Assembly (NCBI GenBank): GCA_023390335.1
Contig: JAEWCZ010000027.1
Location: 1 to 64,000, forward strand
Source: Bacillota bacterium
GTDB taxonomy: Bacteria > Bacillota > Clostridia > Acetivibrionales > DSM-1351
Length of the DNA: 64,000 nucleotides
Direction of reading: 5' to 3'
Part shown: piece by piece, positions 1-8,579 of the stretch
Layout of the letters: every line of letters begins with the position of its first letter
Position numbering within the stretch: position 1 is the first letter of the stretch
The notes under the pieces: generated by a model
Told to the model about the DNA's origin: nothing
The model's input: the letters and a program-made list of their open reading frames with translations, nothing else
Databases searched by the model: none
Program-made: the position numbers and the translations under genes

Positions 1-1
1 A

Positions 2-262
2 TTCTCTAGAAAAGTTGTTGGATGGTCAATGAGTAACAAAATGAAAGATACTTTAGTAATTGACGCATTTTTACAAGCTTATGGGAAAGAACGTCCTAAT
101 GCAGAATTAATTGTTCATACCGACCAAGGTTCTCAGTATACTGGTGGTAAATTCAGGGCTATTCTCTCAAAGTATGGCGCTAAACATAGCAATAGCCGTA
201 AAGGAAACCCTTACGATAATGCAGTAATGGAGTCTTTATTAAATAATTTCATAATATGGTGA
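2..262 (+). pseudogene. IS3-family transposase OrfB fragment (rve integrase core)
   Basis: The reading frame is open from the window edge (frame starting at base 2) and shows the end of an IS3-type DDE integrase core: an FSRKVVGWSM start, the second catalytic Asp in HTDQGSQY and the third catalytic Glu in AVMES. After that Glu the family normally continues for about 40-60 residues; here the frame switches to an unrelated tail (LLNNFIIW) and stops, so the 3' end is lost. The 5' part lies outside the window. The element is judged dead. It sits directly upstream of the SEFIR/TIR operon, consistent with that operon lying in a mobile or rearranged region. Confidence 0.85.
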
Positions 263-573
263 ATTATGATACAATATTATTATATTGGTAATTGGATTTA
301 GATGGTAACATTTCTTATATTACAAACTCCCAGCATCACAACGATGGAGGAATTATTATATGGCGTTACAATTAATGATAATAAAATTAGGGATAGGATT
401 TTTCGCATCCATTAGATAAAGACATTTATTGAGATCATATTTTTCGACTAAATTACTATTTTTTCAATATATTTTTGCGCATTATATTTGCTGTAGTCAT
501 GTTTTTGAGTTGAGTGGGTATTAACATTAAATTTAGTAAATGTACAACTTTTAAGGAAATCAGGTAAATAGAT
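263..573. other. Intergenic region upstream of the SEFIR-STAND operon
   Basis: AT-rich, no convincing gene. A 19-codon frame at 360-419 has a GGAGG-like site but no other support. No clean sigma-A promoter could be fixed. An AAGGAAA stretch near 552 is rather far from the 574 start, so the operon's ribosome binding site is weak or the start is imprecise. Confidence 0.5.
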
Positions 574-3500
574 ATGATTAAAGAGTCTCCAAAAGTATTT
601 ATTTCATATAGTAGGACTAGGGAGAAATTAGTATTAAACCTTGCCAATAAGCTAATAGCAGATGGTGTAGATGTAATTCTTGATATATGGGATCTGAAGC
701 AGGGACAATCCATAAATGAATTTTTGAAATCGAGTATATTTTCTAATGATATAGACAAGGTACTTATCATATCCGATAAGAGCTATATGGAAAGTGCCGA
801 CATAGGCATGAATTGGGTAGGGTATGAATCCACTATTATCAATCCACAATTATATAGAGAAACTAATCAGGAGAAATTTATTCCTATTGTTACAGAACTG
901 GATGAAAACAACATGCCCTATCTTCCTAACTACTTGCGTTATAGCTTGTATATGGACATGTCCGATACTGAGAAATATGAGAGAAACTATAAATCATTAT
1001 TAAGAAATATATTTGGAGTGTCTGAAAATTTAAGAGAAGTAAATACCAACGTATTGAACTATTATTATCCCTCAAAGATTGAGAAAGATAATCTGAATAA
1101 AGGTCCACTCTCACTTCATGAAAAATCAAATCTTAAATATGGACATAACGAGTTCTTTACGGGGTATGACTCATATCTTGAAAAACTTGCAAAAACAGTG
1201 AAATACGGAAATTCTGCTTTTTTCATACAGGCTGTTATAGGTGCAAAAGGTGTAGGCAAAACACAGCTGGTAGTTGAGTATATTTACAGAAATCATAAAT
1301 ATTATGATCTCATTTGGTGGTTAGATGCTAACAGGGAAGAGAGTATACGGCAAGGATATACTGATCTGGCTGAAAAGTTAAGAACTGATTCTCAAGACAA
1401 GGAACAAGAATTGATGAATACTCTCTATTTCTTGGAAAGCAACCGTAGAAAGTGGTTATTGGTATTTGACAATGCAGATAATATAGAATTCAAACAGTTA
1501 AAAAGGTTTTTTCCAAATGCCAGTGAATATGGACATATAATTTTAACCTTACCAACAGGGAAAAGGATGGATGAACTCAGATGCGAGACAGTGTATATTA
1601 AGCCATGGACAACAGAAGAAGTCTGGAATTTTATTGAAAAAACTACACCTTCAAGAATAAGGACCGAGCAGGATAATGAAAAGACAGCACAACTCGCAGA
1701 TATTTTAGGGCATCTGCCTCTCGCCCTTAAACAAGCGGTGGCATATATAGAACAAGAAAAAATGAGTATTGAAGATTTTATTAAAATTCTTATAGGTTTC
1801 AATTTAGATAATGAAAAAAGAATGTCAGCACTATCGAATTCGGTTTTAGAAAAAGCAAGGAATGAAGATGAAATATCTCAAACAGTTGCTGGATTATTCT
1901 CTTTTTGTTCCACGGAGGGGATACCTTGGAGACGACTCCTTGATTGTTTTGACCCATCCAGATTAGATTCCGACAACTTAAGTGACAAAAATGGGTCCAG
2001 TAAGGTTGCTACTGCTTTAGCAGCGGGAGCCGCTGCGGCATTAGGGTCAGTTATATTGCCTGGTATTGGTTCGATAGTTGGCAGTGTTATAGGTAGTATA
2101 GGTGGTATTATATTATCAGGTAAAGCCACTGATACCAGCAAATTTGAAAAACAAAAACTCGAACATACAATACTAGTATTATACAAATACGGATTAATTA
2201 TGGTTGAGGGAGAACTAGTCTATATGCATAGAATGGTGCAGGATACAATTAGGGAAAACCTCAAAAGAGAAAATAAAGATATAGTATATATAAAGTTTAT
2301 CATAGAGATGATTTCTGAAAAGTTCATAGTTGCTGAAAGAATAGGAAGCAAAGAGGATTTGGAATTCAATAAAAACCTTTATCAGCATGTTCTAAGCATC
2401 CTTGAGTATTCCATGTCCAGACAATTATACTCGGAAGATACAGTTAAATTGATTTATAAATTAGGACTATACCTTAGCCATATAGGTTACTACGAAGAAG
2501 GTATAAAATATCTTATGCAAGGATTGGAGACAGCCAGAAAAATCGGCTTTAAAACGGCCGAAACTTCTTCATTGGGAAGTATTGGTATGCTCTATCGCAA
2601 CAGGGGTGAGATTGAAAAGGCACAGCAATGCTTTTACGAAGCATTGAAAATAAATGAAGAAATAGGAAGCAAGCAAGGTGAAGCAAACCAGTTAGGGAAT
2701 ATAGGCTTGACATACCTTGATAAAGGCAGGCTTGAGGATGCACTGGAATCATTCCGAAAGGCATTGGAAATTAATAAAAAAATTGCGAATAAACCGGATG
2801 AGGCTAATAATTTAGGGAATATAGGTCTGATTTATCGTGAAAAAGGTGAACTAGATCGTGCATTACAGTATCTTAAGCAGGCTTTAAATACATACACCGA
2901 GATAGGTTATAAGCTTGATGAGGCTAATACTTTAGGAAATATGGGCCTCATTTACCATGAAAAGGGCAATCTGGAAGAAGCACTACAATATCTTGAAAAA
3001 GCATTGTATATGAATGAACAAATTGGGAATAAGCAAGGAGAAGCAAATCAATTGGGAAAACTAGGTCTAGTTTACCAAGCGATGGGGAAAATAGACTGCT
3101 CATTACAGTACATCGAGAGAGCATTGGAAATATTTGAGGATATTGGCTATAAGCAGGGAGAAGCAAATCAATTGGGAATTTTAGGCTCAGTTTACCGAAC
3201 TCTTGGAGATTTAGACAATGCACTGCAATATATTGAAAAGGCGCTGGTAATATATAGAGATATAGGCAACAAGCAGGGAGTAGCTAATCAGTTGAGAATT
3301 ATTGGACTGATATATAACGATAAAGGAAATTATGAACAAGCTTTGAATTACTATAAACAGGCATTAGAAATTAATAGAACAATTGGGTATATTCAAGGGG
3401 AAGCCGATGACCTTCAAGATATAGGCATGATATACGGTCAGTTTGGAGATAATGAACAAGCCATTCAACATTATAAGCGAGCATTGGAAATATATATGCA

Positions 3501-5265
3501 AATAGGCGATTTATTAGGTTCTTCCCGTGTAACAGAGAAAATTGGAGAGTTTTATAGAAAAGGGGAGAATTTTGCTCAATCTCTTGAATACTTCAGTAAA
3601 GCTTATAGTATGTTCAATGAAATAAGGTTTTTCCAAGATGCTTTAAAACAATTGGTAAGCATTGGAGACATTTACCGTGAGAAAGGTGATTTGGATTTGG
3701 CTCTTGAGTACTACGGTAGAGTATTAGAAAACAACAAGACAAAAGAAAATACACAATTATTTGAAGCTATACAGGACAATCAAAGTCGGATTTATTTGTA
3801 TATGGGAGATATTTGCCTATCCAAGCGTGATTTCGATAGCGCCATAGAGTATTATAACAAGTCGATTGTACTAGATGAAACAATCCTTGAGTCATGGCTG
3901 GGGTTGGAAAAGACATATTTAGAACTGGGACAATATGAAAGTGCAAGTGAAATACTTCAGAATCTTGGAAGGTCAAAGGAAAAAAAATTGTTTGATGAGA
4001 ATGTAAAAAGTAAAATTATTGTTAATAAAGTAGTAATGAATGAATTAAACTTTTTCAAGCATATAGAATGGGATATACAACGGCAGATAAATGTTCTTTT
4101 AGGTAGGAACGGATATGGCAAAACTTATATGTTCAGATTGCTTCTTTGTTTGATACAGAGAAACTCTTCGGAAGCTATGAAATTCTTTGCTAACTGTGGT
4201 TCAAATGCCTATGCGAAGGTTTATGTAGACAAGGATAATGAAATATTATTTACACACCGGACAAAGACCATATTTGAAAAATCCTTTGGGATAGTGCCGG
4301 TATTAGGTATTCCAAATGGAAGAGTTATTGACAAATCCGTTGAATATATAAATTATGTATCAGATACTGAAGAAACTAATCTTAAATTAAATGGGGCATA
4401 CAATTTTATCTATGAGCGCAAGGATGAGAACAGGATTAAAAAGTTTCTCTACGAGCTCGGAGTTACTTACCTAAATTCTAAGAAAACATTTGAAGCAGAA
4501 ATATTTTCCCTTCTTGAAGAGGTAGTTTTTGAACTCACAGGAAACGAATTTAGGTTTAGCGAGATAAATGTTTTAGATAATGGTGCTGCGTTTCAGATTT
4601 TTGTTAATACTGAAAACAGTAATGTACCTATACTTTTTCAGAAGATATCTGAAGGTACCCTTTCTATTCTAGTGATATTCGGACTGATTTATAACTATCT
4701 AAAGTCGATAAGTATAAATCACCGGGATGTTGTTAATAGACATGGTATCGTATTCATAGACGAAGTTGATGCGCATCTTCATCCCGAATGGCAGCGTAAG
4801 ATATTACCGTTGTTAAGGAGGACGTTTCCTCATGTACAGTTCTTTATAACTGCTCATAGTCCACTTATCGTTTCAGGATGTCTTGAAAATGAAGTATCAA
4901 TATTACGAAAAAAAGAAAAAGGAGATTTTTCGCTTTTCCAATTTAAGCAGAATTTTATAGGTTCAAGTGTAGCAGAACTGTATAAGACAGTATTTGATGT
5001 TGAAGAAAAAGATGAAACATATTTGTTTTATAATGCACTCTATCCTTTTAAAAAAGAAATTGAAGATGAAATAACTGAAATTGAGAATAAGGAAAATCCA
5101 TCAGCAGCAGATGTTGAAAGGTTGAATAGGTTATATGAAGATATCCAATACATCAGCGATGTCAAGGAGAAACAGGATGAAAAGGAGGACATAGCTGAAT
5201 TGAATAACAAATTAATAACCTTAGAAATAGAAAACAGATTACTTAAAAGGCAGCTGGGAAAATAG
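574..5265 (+). CDS. SEFIR(TIR)-STAND NTPase-TPR-ABC ATPase fusion, putative antiphage sensor/effector
   Basis: Four modules are visible in 1563 residues. (1) Residues about 6-150: SEFIR/TIR fold beginning KVFISYS, with DIWDLKQGQ and VGYE (E85, possible NADase glutamate). (2) About 200-600: STAND/NB-ARC NTPase with P-loop GAKGVGKT (223-230), Walker B LLVFD (295-299) and GHLPLAL (379-385); a glycine-zipper hydrophobic stretch (478-516) is inserted in the winged-helix region. (3) About 625-1130: TPRs, around ten of them with an exact 40-residue period. (4) About 1140-1460: RecF/OLD-like ABC ATPase with P-loop GRNGYGKT (1177-1184), signature-like SEGT (1359-1362), Walker B ending D1396-E1397 and H1428, followed by a coiled coil; no Toprim domain seen. 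TIR-STAND-TPR proteins are known immune sensors; adding an ABC ATPase to the same chain is unusual. Followed after 33 bp by a TIR gene, so probably one operon. The defence role is inferred. Confidence 0.8.
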   Translation: MIKESPKVFISYSRTREKLVLNLANKLIADGVDVILDIWDLKQGQSINEFLKSSIFSNDIDKVLIISDKSYMESADIGMNWVGYESTIINPQLYRETNQEKFIPIVTELDENNMPYLPNYLRYSLYMDMSDTEKYERNYKSLLRNIFGVSENLREVNTNVLNYYYPSKIEKDNLNKGPLSLHEKSNLKYGHNEFFTGYDSYLEKLAKTVKYGNSAFFIQAVIGAKGVGKTQLVVEYIYRNHKYYDLIWWLDANREESIRQGYTDLAEKLRTDSQDKEQELMNTLYFLESNRRKWLLVFDNADNIEFKQLKRFFPNASEYGHIILTLPTGKRMDELRCETVYIKPWTTEEVWNFIEKTTPSRIRTEQDNEKTAQLADILGHLPLALKQAVAYIEQEKMSIEDFIKILIGFNLDNEKRMSALSNSVLEKARNEDEISQTVAGLFSFCSTEGIPWRRLLDCFDPSRLDSDNLSDKNGSSKVATALAAGAAAALGSVILPGIGSIVGSVIGSIGGIILSGKATDTSKFEKQKLEHTILVLYKYGLIMVEGELVYMHRMVQDTIRENLKRENKDIVYIKFIIEMISEKFIVAERIGSKEDLEFNKNLYQHVLSILEYSMSRQLYSEDTVKLIYKLGLYLSHIGYYEEGIKYLMQGLETARKIGFKTAETSSLGSIGMLYRNRGEIEKAQQCFYEALKINEEIGSKQGEANQLGNIGLTYLDKGRLEDALESFRKALEINKKIANKPDEANNLGNIGLIYREKGELDRALQYLKQALNTYTEIGYKLDEANTLGNMGLIYHEKGNLEEALQYLEKALYMNEQIGNKQGEANQLGKLGLVYQAMGKIDCSLQYIERALEIFEDIGYKQGEANQLGILGSVYRTLGDLDNALQYIEKALVIYRDIGNKQGVANQLRIIGLIYNDKGNYEQALNYYKQALEINRTIGYIQGEADDLQDIGMIYGQFGDNEQAIQHYKRALEIYMQIGDLLGSSRVTEKIGEFYRKGENFAQSLEYFSKAYSMFNEIRFFQDALKQLVSIGDIYREKGDLDLALEYYGRVLENNKTKENTQLFEAIQDNQSRIYLYMGDICLSKRDFDSAIEYYNKSIVLDETILESWLGLEKTYLELGQYESASEILQNLGRSKEKKLFDENVKSKIIVNKVVMNELNFFKHIEWDIQRQINVLLGRNGYGKTYMFRLLLCLIQRNSSEAMKFFANCGSNAYAKVYVDKDNEILFTHRTKTIFEKSFGIVPVLGIPNGRVIDKSVEYINYVSDTEETNLKLNGAYNFIYERKDENRIKKFLYELGVTYLNSKKTFEAEIFSLLEEVVFELTGNEFRFSEINVLDNGAAFQIFVNTENSNVPILFQKISEGTLSILVIFGLIYNYLKSISINHRDVVNRHGIVFIDEVDAHLHPEWQRKILPLLRRTFPHVQFFITAHSPLIVSGCLENEVSILRKKEKGDFSLFQFKQNFIGSSVAELYKTVFDVEEKDETYLFYNALYPFKKEIEDEITEIENKENPSAADVERLNRLYEDIQYISDVKEKQDEKEDIAELNNKLITLEIENRLLKRQLGK
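2455..3720 (+). repeat. Tandem 120-nt TPR-coding repeats
   Basis: About ten units recur at exactly 120 nt (40 residues), each with a GxxGxxY...G helix pair followed by AL.Y...AL. Several adjacent units keep near-identical DNA (GAAGCAAATCAATTGGGAA-like blocks near 2690, 3050 and 3170), suggesting recent unit duplication. Confidence 0.85.
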
Positions 5266-5298
5266 AGGCATATATAAAAAATATAGGGACGTGAGAAA

Positions 5299-6351
5299 TT
5301 GATTCAAAATTCAAAAGAAATAAAAGAAATACTAATAAAAATATTTGCAGACTATACCATTGCTGAAATAAATAATAACCCTGATTTACTCAAAAATGCT
5401 TTTGATGAAGGAAATCGAGAAAATATACTCATAAGCTCCGATTTCAGAAAGTATTATGAAGCTATCAAGTGGTGTAAAAAGGATATTGAAAAAATCAAAC
5501 AATATAATAAAGATGAACAATTGTACAGATGCTTAATATATTTGAAGAACTTGCAAGCAAGTCTGCCTGATATTAATATAGCTGACGAGCTTATTCGACT
5601 TTGCATCTATCCAAATTGGACAGAGGACGACAAAACATCATACGATGAGGTTTTTGAGATGATGACAAACTGGTACGATGTCTTTCTATCGTATTTAAAA
5701 AGAGAAGAATTTTCGAGAAGAATTAACTTGAGTTATCATGATTTAATCAGTGCATCAGGATATGAGCAAGAATATATTAAAAAAAGAGATAATATAAACT
5801 TTCTGGCAGAAATGATTGCTAAACGGCTAGAAGAACGTCTGAAAGTTTTTTATGATAGGAAAGTGCTTAGCTCAGGGGATAAGCTAGATAAAACTATATC
5901 CGATTGCTGCGATACTTCGTTTGTACTTGTACAGTTGGTACAGAGGGAACATTTCAGCCTTGAAGAAGATGACAATTGGTGTTATAAAGAATACTGTGAG
6001 TTTAAGGATTGTTCAGCTTTAAAAAAATGGAGCATAATAGACCATTTTCCCAGATTACATTTCTTGGTAGAATGCGAAGAAGTCGAGAAAATTGAAGAAT
6101 TGGAGGAGATATCAAAGAATCCTATATTATACAAGGAATGGTGCGAAGATATAAAGAAATGTTTACATACCAAAATAAAACCGTACTTTCAACAAAGCAC
6201 GGATAATACCAATATACTGGCATATAAGAATAGTTTACATAGACAAATTGATGACTTAAGCAGGAAAATAATTAATACAAAAAAAGAAATTATTACGAAA
6301 ATTCTAGATATGATCATTGAAGAGAATATAGAAAAACGATTAGTACGCTAA
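5299..6351 (+). CDS. Divergent TIR-domain protein, second gene of the SEFIR operon
   Basis: 350 residues, TTG start. An all-helical N-terminal part (1-120) precedes a TIR-like core: strand A YDVFLSY (126-132), a BB-loop-like stretch FYDRKVLSSGD (184-194), a strand FVLVQL, and WCYKE (227-231). The last Glu matches the catalytic glutamate of the WCxxE motif of TIR NADases. About 35 extra residues lie between strand A and the next helix, which makes the domain easy to miss. The C-terminal 100 residues are helical and charged. It starts 33 bp after the sensor gene and is followed by a strong terminator, so the two form one transcription unit. NADase effector activity is inferred; a 2'-deoxyribosyltransferase-like or non-catalytic TIR scaffold is possible. 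Confidence 0.65.
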   Translation: MIQNSKEIKEILIKIFADYTIAEINNNPDLLKNAFDEGNRENILISSDFRKYYEAIKWCKKDIEKIKQYNKDEQLYRCLIYLKNLQASLPDINIADELIRLCIYPNWTEDDKTSYDEVFEMMTNWYDVFLSYLKREEFSRRINLSYHDLISASGYEQEYIKKRDNINFLAEMIAKRLEERLKVFYDRKVLSSGDKLDKTISDCCDTSFVLVQLVQREHFSLEEDDNWCYKEYCEFKDCSALKKWSIIDHFPRLHFLVECEEVEKIEELEEISKNPILYKEWCEDIKKCLHTKIKPYFQQSTDNTNILAYKNSLHRQIDDLSRKIINTKKEIITKILDMIIEENIEKRLVR

Positions 6352-6692
6352 ACAATGAAATATGAATTGCTTAAACAGTTAATAATTTCCAAGGGAAGTG
6401 GTATAGAGTTAAGCTAAAAAAGTGGTCGGAGATCGATAGGACTTATTAAAATAAAATAAGCTTCTTGTTTCATCAGGCACAAAAGGCTTTCCTAAGAAGG
6501 GAGGTTTTTTGTGCCTTGTTTTATGTTATGCTAGCGGGAGAATAAAATGGGAATTCCTAATAAAAATTGAATTTATTTGAAATATATAATGAAATACTAT
6601 ATAATTATTTTAAAATTTGATACGCAAGATAAGTAAGTAATAAAAAAATCAAGCAGAATATAGGTATAAAAGTTAAGTTTAGGAGGATTAAT
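6352..6692. other. Intergenic region: operon end and nitrilase promoter region
   Basis: Holds the terminator at 6475-6524. The remaining 170 bases are AT-rich and probably carry the promoter of the secreted nitrilase-like gene, whose ribosome binding site (TAGGAGG) is clear. Nothing else seen. Confidence 0.5.
6475..6524 (+). terminator. Rho-independent terminator of the SEFIR/TIR operon
   Basis: AGGCACAAAA pairs with TTTTTTGTGCCT (6475-6516), with extra inner pairing, followed by TGTTTT. Confidence 0.8.
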
Positions 6693-8435
6693 ATGAAGTT
6701 AATTGCAAAAAAAGTATTTTCTGTAGTGCTAGCAGTCATAATATTATTTTCATGCCAGCCTGCTTTCGCAAATTGTTCTGTACCAATTCAAGCTGATATA
6801 GCACTTATACACTTTAATCCTGTTTTGGGAGACAAATCAGCAAACATAAACTCGCTAGAGACATTGATTTCTCAATCACTAACACAAGGTGCAGATATTG
6901 TAGTTACCCCAGAACTAGCCACAAGTGGTTATTGTATAACGCGAGAACAGGTTACAAATGGCTTAGGAATAGCAGCACCATATAATGAACTAAACGACAT
7001 CAAAGATCTAGCCAACCAGTACAATGCATACATTTTTGTAGGATTTCCTGAAATATCAGGCACAGCTGTTTATAATTCTGTTGTATGCTTTGGACCCAAT
7101 AATTTTATGGAATTACAGAGAAAAAGAGCAAAATCAGAGTGGCACGATGTTGGAAATTTATCGTTTGATGTAATACCTACCCCCTATGGTGATTTAGGGC
7201 CTATTATTTGTTCAGACTCCTATCTCCCTGATTTTTCGAGGATATTAGCTATGAATGGGGCCGATATTATTATATCTCCAGCAAATTGGTGGGGTGAAGG
7301 AACTCAAGTTGACATTTGGAAAACAAATGCTCATGATAACGATGTATGGTTATTTGTTAATAATAGGTGGGGGCAAGAATTAGACACAAGATACAATCCG
7401 TCATATTTATACAATATGGATGATTCACCTACGGCTGTAGTTGATCCAAAAGGAGAAGTAAAGCTTGTTTACAAAACAATGGATGACAGCGTAAAAGAAA
7501 ATAAAATACTACACTATACTTCAACAGTACCATCTGATCGAATAGGAAATGCTGTTACAAGCTCTTATTCACTGAACTGTCGAAGACCTACTGCATATCA
7601 GCAAATTGGTAATGCATATTATAATCCAGATAGCGGCAATATACCAGCACCGGGATTACCAACGGCTGGAATTACAAGTTATTCGGCACTGTCATACAAG
7701 CAATCTGATTATTTCGCATCAAATTATCAGGCGATTGTAAATATCTTTATTAATAACAATCTTAAAGGTACAGAGGCTGTTGTTGCCCCGGATTTAGGAT
7801 TGGGTTCTTTTGTAATAAATGAGGATGCAAACTGGCGAAATACATGTAAAATTTTAAAAATGCAGAAACTGATTGACAATTATGATATTGGACTATTTGC
7901 TACAACCGTTAATACAATTAGTTTAGGGAAAAACTATAAGTCATTGTTGATTTTTCAAAAGGGTAAATTACCTATTTTATCAAAGCAGTTGCATGATAGA
8001 GGTAATGTAATTGGTAGTGGTTATGAACCTTTGTACATAGATTTAAACAATACTCGAGTAGGAATAGTTTCAGGCACAGACTTTAATTTCCCTGAAGTTT
8101 CAACTGCTTTAGCTAAAGTAGGGTGCGATACAGTTTTAGTATCAGGCTCGTTGTATAACGAGACAAGTGCCAATGCTGACAATTATTATTGGAATATTGA
8201 CGGTATTAAAAGTTTGATTAAAACAAGAGTAAACCATTGCTTTCATATTGTAATGGCTGACAATATGTTCGGTGCTATCGCTGAGAGTAAGTGGGGATCA
8301 CTTAACACTTTTGATTATCTTAATACAAACTATTCAAGCGTAAGCAAACAATTAGATTCAAATGACACAAGAGATAAGTATCTAAATCGTTACAATAAAA
8401 AAGATTTAGATGTTTTAATTGGTATAAATCAATAG
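6693..8435 (+). CDS. Secreted tandem nitrilase-superfamily protein, second domain degenerate
   Basis: 580 residues with a Sec signal peptide ending near AFA-N (residue 27). Domain 1 (about 33-270) is a carbon-nitrogen hydrolase: Glu74 in TPEL, Lys144 in QRKR and Cys173 in IICSD form the expected Glu-Lys-Cys triad. Domain 2 (about 305-575) repeats the pattern but has Asp367 in VVAPDLG in place of the Glu and Gly461 in VSGTD in place of the Cys, so it looks catalytically dead. Most nitrilases are single-domain and cytosolic, so both the export signal and the duplication stand out. The substrate (amide or nitrile) is unknown. Single gene, good TAGGAGG site, own terminator. Confident on superfamily, not on reaction. 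Confidence 0.75.
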   Translation: MKLIAKKVFSVVLAVIILFSCQPAFANCSVPIQADIALIHFNPVLGDKSANINSLETLISQSLTQGADIVVTPELATSGYCITREQVTNGLGIAAPYNELNDIKDLANQYNAYIFVGFPEISGTAVYNSVVCFGPNNFMELQRKRAKSEWHDVGNLSFDVIPTPYGDLGPIICSDSYLPDFSRILAMNGADIIISPANWWGEGTQVDIWKTNAHDNDVWLFVNNRWGQELDTRYNPSYLYNMDDSPTAVVDPKGEVKLVYKTMDDSVKENKILHYTSTVPSDRIGNAVTSSYSLNCRRPTAYQQIGNAYYNPDSGNIPAPGLPTAGITSYSALSYKQSDYFASNYQAIVNIFINNNLKGTEAVVAPDLGLGSFVINEDANWRNTCKILKMQKLIDNYDIGLFATTVNTISLGKNYKSLLIFQKGKLPILSKQLHDRGNVIGSGYEPLYIDLNNTRVGIVSGTDFNFPEVSTALAKVGCDTVLVSGSLYNETSANADNYYWNIDGIKSLIKTRVNHCFHIVMADNMFGAIAESKWGSLNTFDYLNTNYSSVSKQLDSNDTRDKYLNRYNKKDLDVLIGINQ

Positions 8436-8488
8436 AGATGCGTGATGTAGTAAATAAAGATATTTAAGACAATAATATTAATAATTCT

Positions 8489-8549
8489 AAACAAGCCACT
8501 GTTTATATATTTCTAAATCTTATGTACATTGCAGGGCTTGTTTTGTTTT
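8489..8549 (+). terminator. Terminator after the nitrilase-like gene
   Basis: AAACAAGCC pairs with GGCTTGTTT across a loop of about 37 nt, followed by TGTTTT. Confidence 0.6.
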
Positions 8550-8579
8550 ATGTAATAAGTACGAAAGGATAAGAAAACA

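Noticed and set aside
360..419. 19-codon frame with GGAGG-like site upstream of the SEFIR gene
   Set aside because: Too short, no recognisable peptide, and no conservation evidence available; likely chance.
2455..3720. Regular 120-nt repeats suggesting a CRISPR or satellite array
   Set aside because: The period is an exact codon multiple inside an open frame and encodes TPR helices; no repeat-spacer structure.
4030..5265. OLD-family nuclease at the C-terminus of the SEFIR protein
   Set aside because: The ABC ATPase part fits, but no Toprim acidic motif follows Walker B; the tail is a coiled coil.
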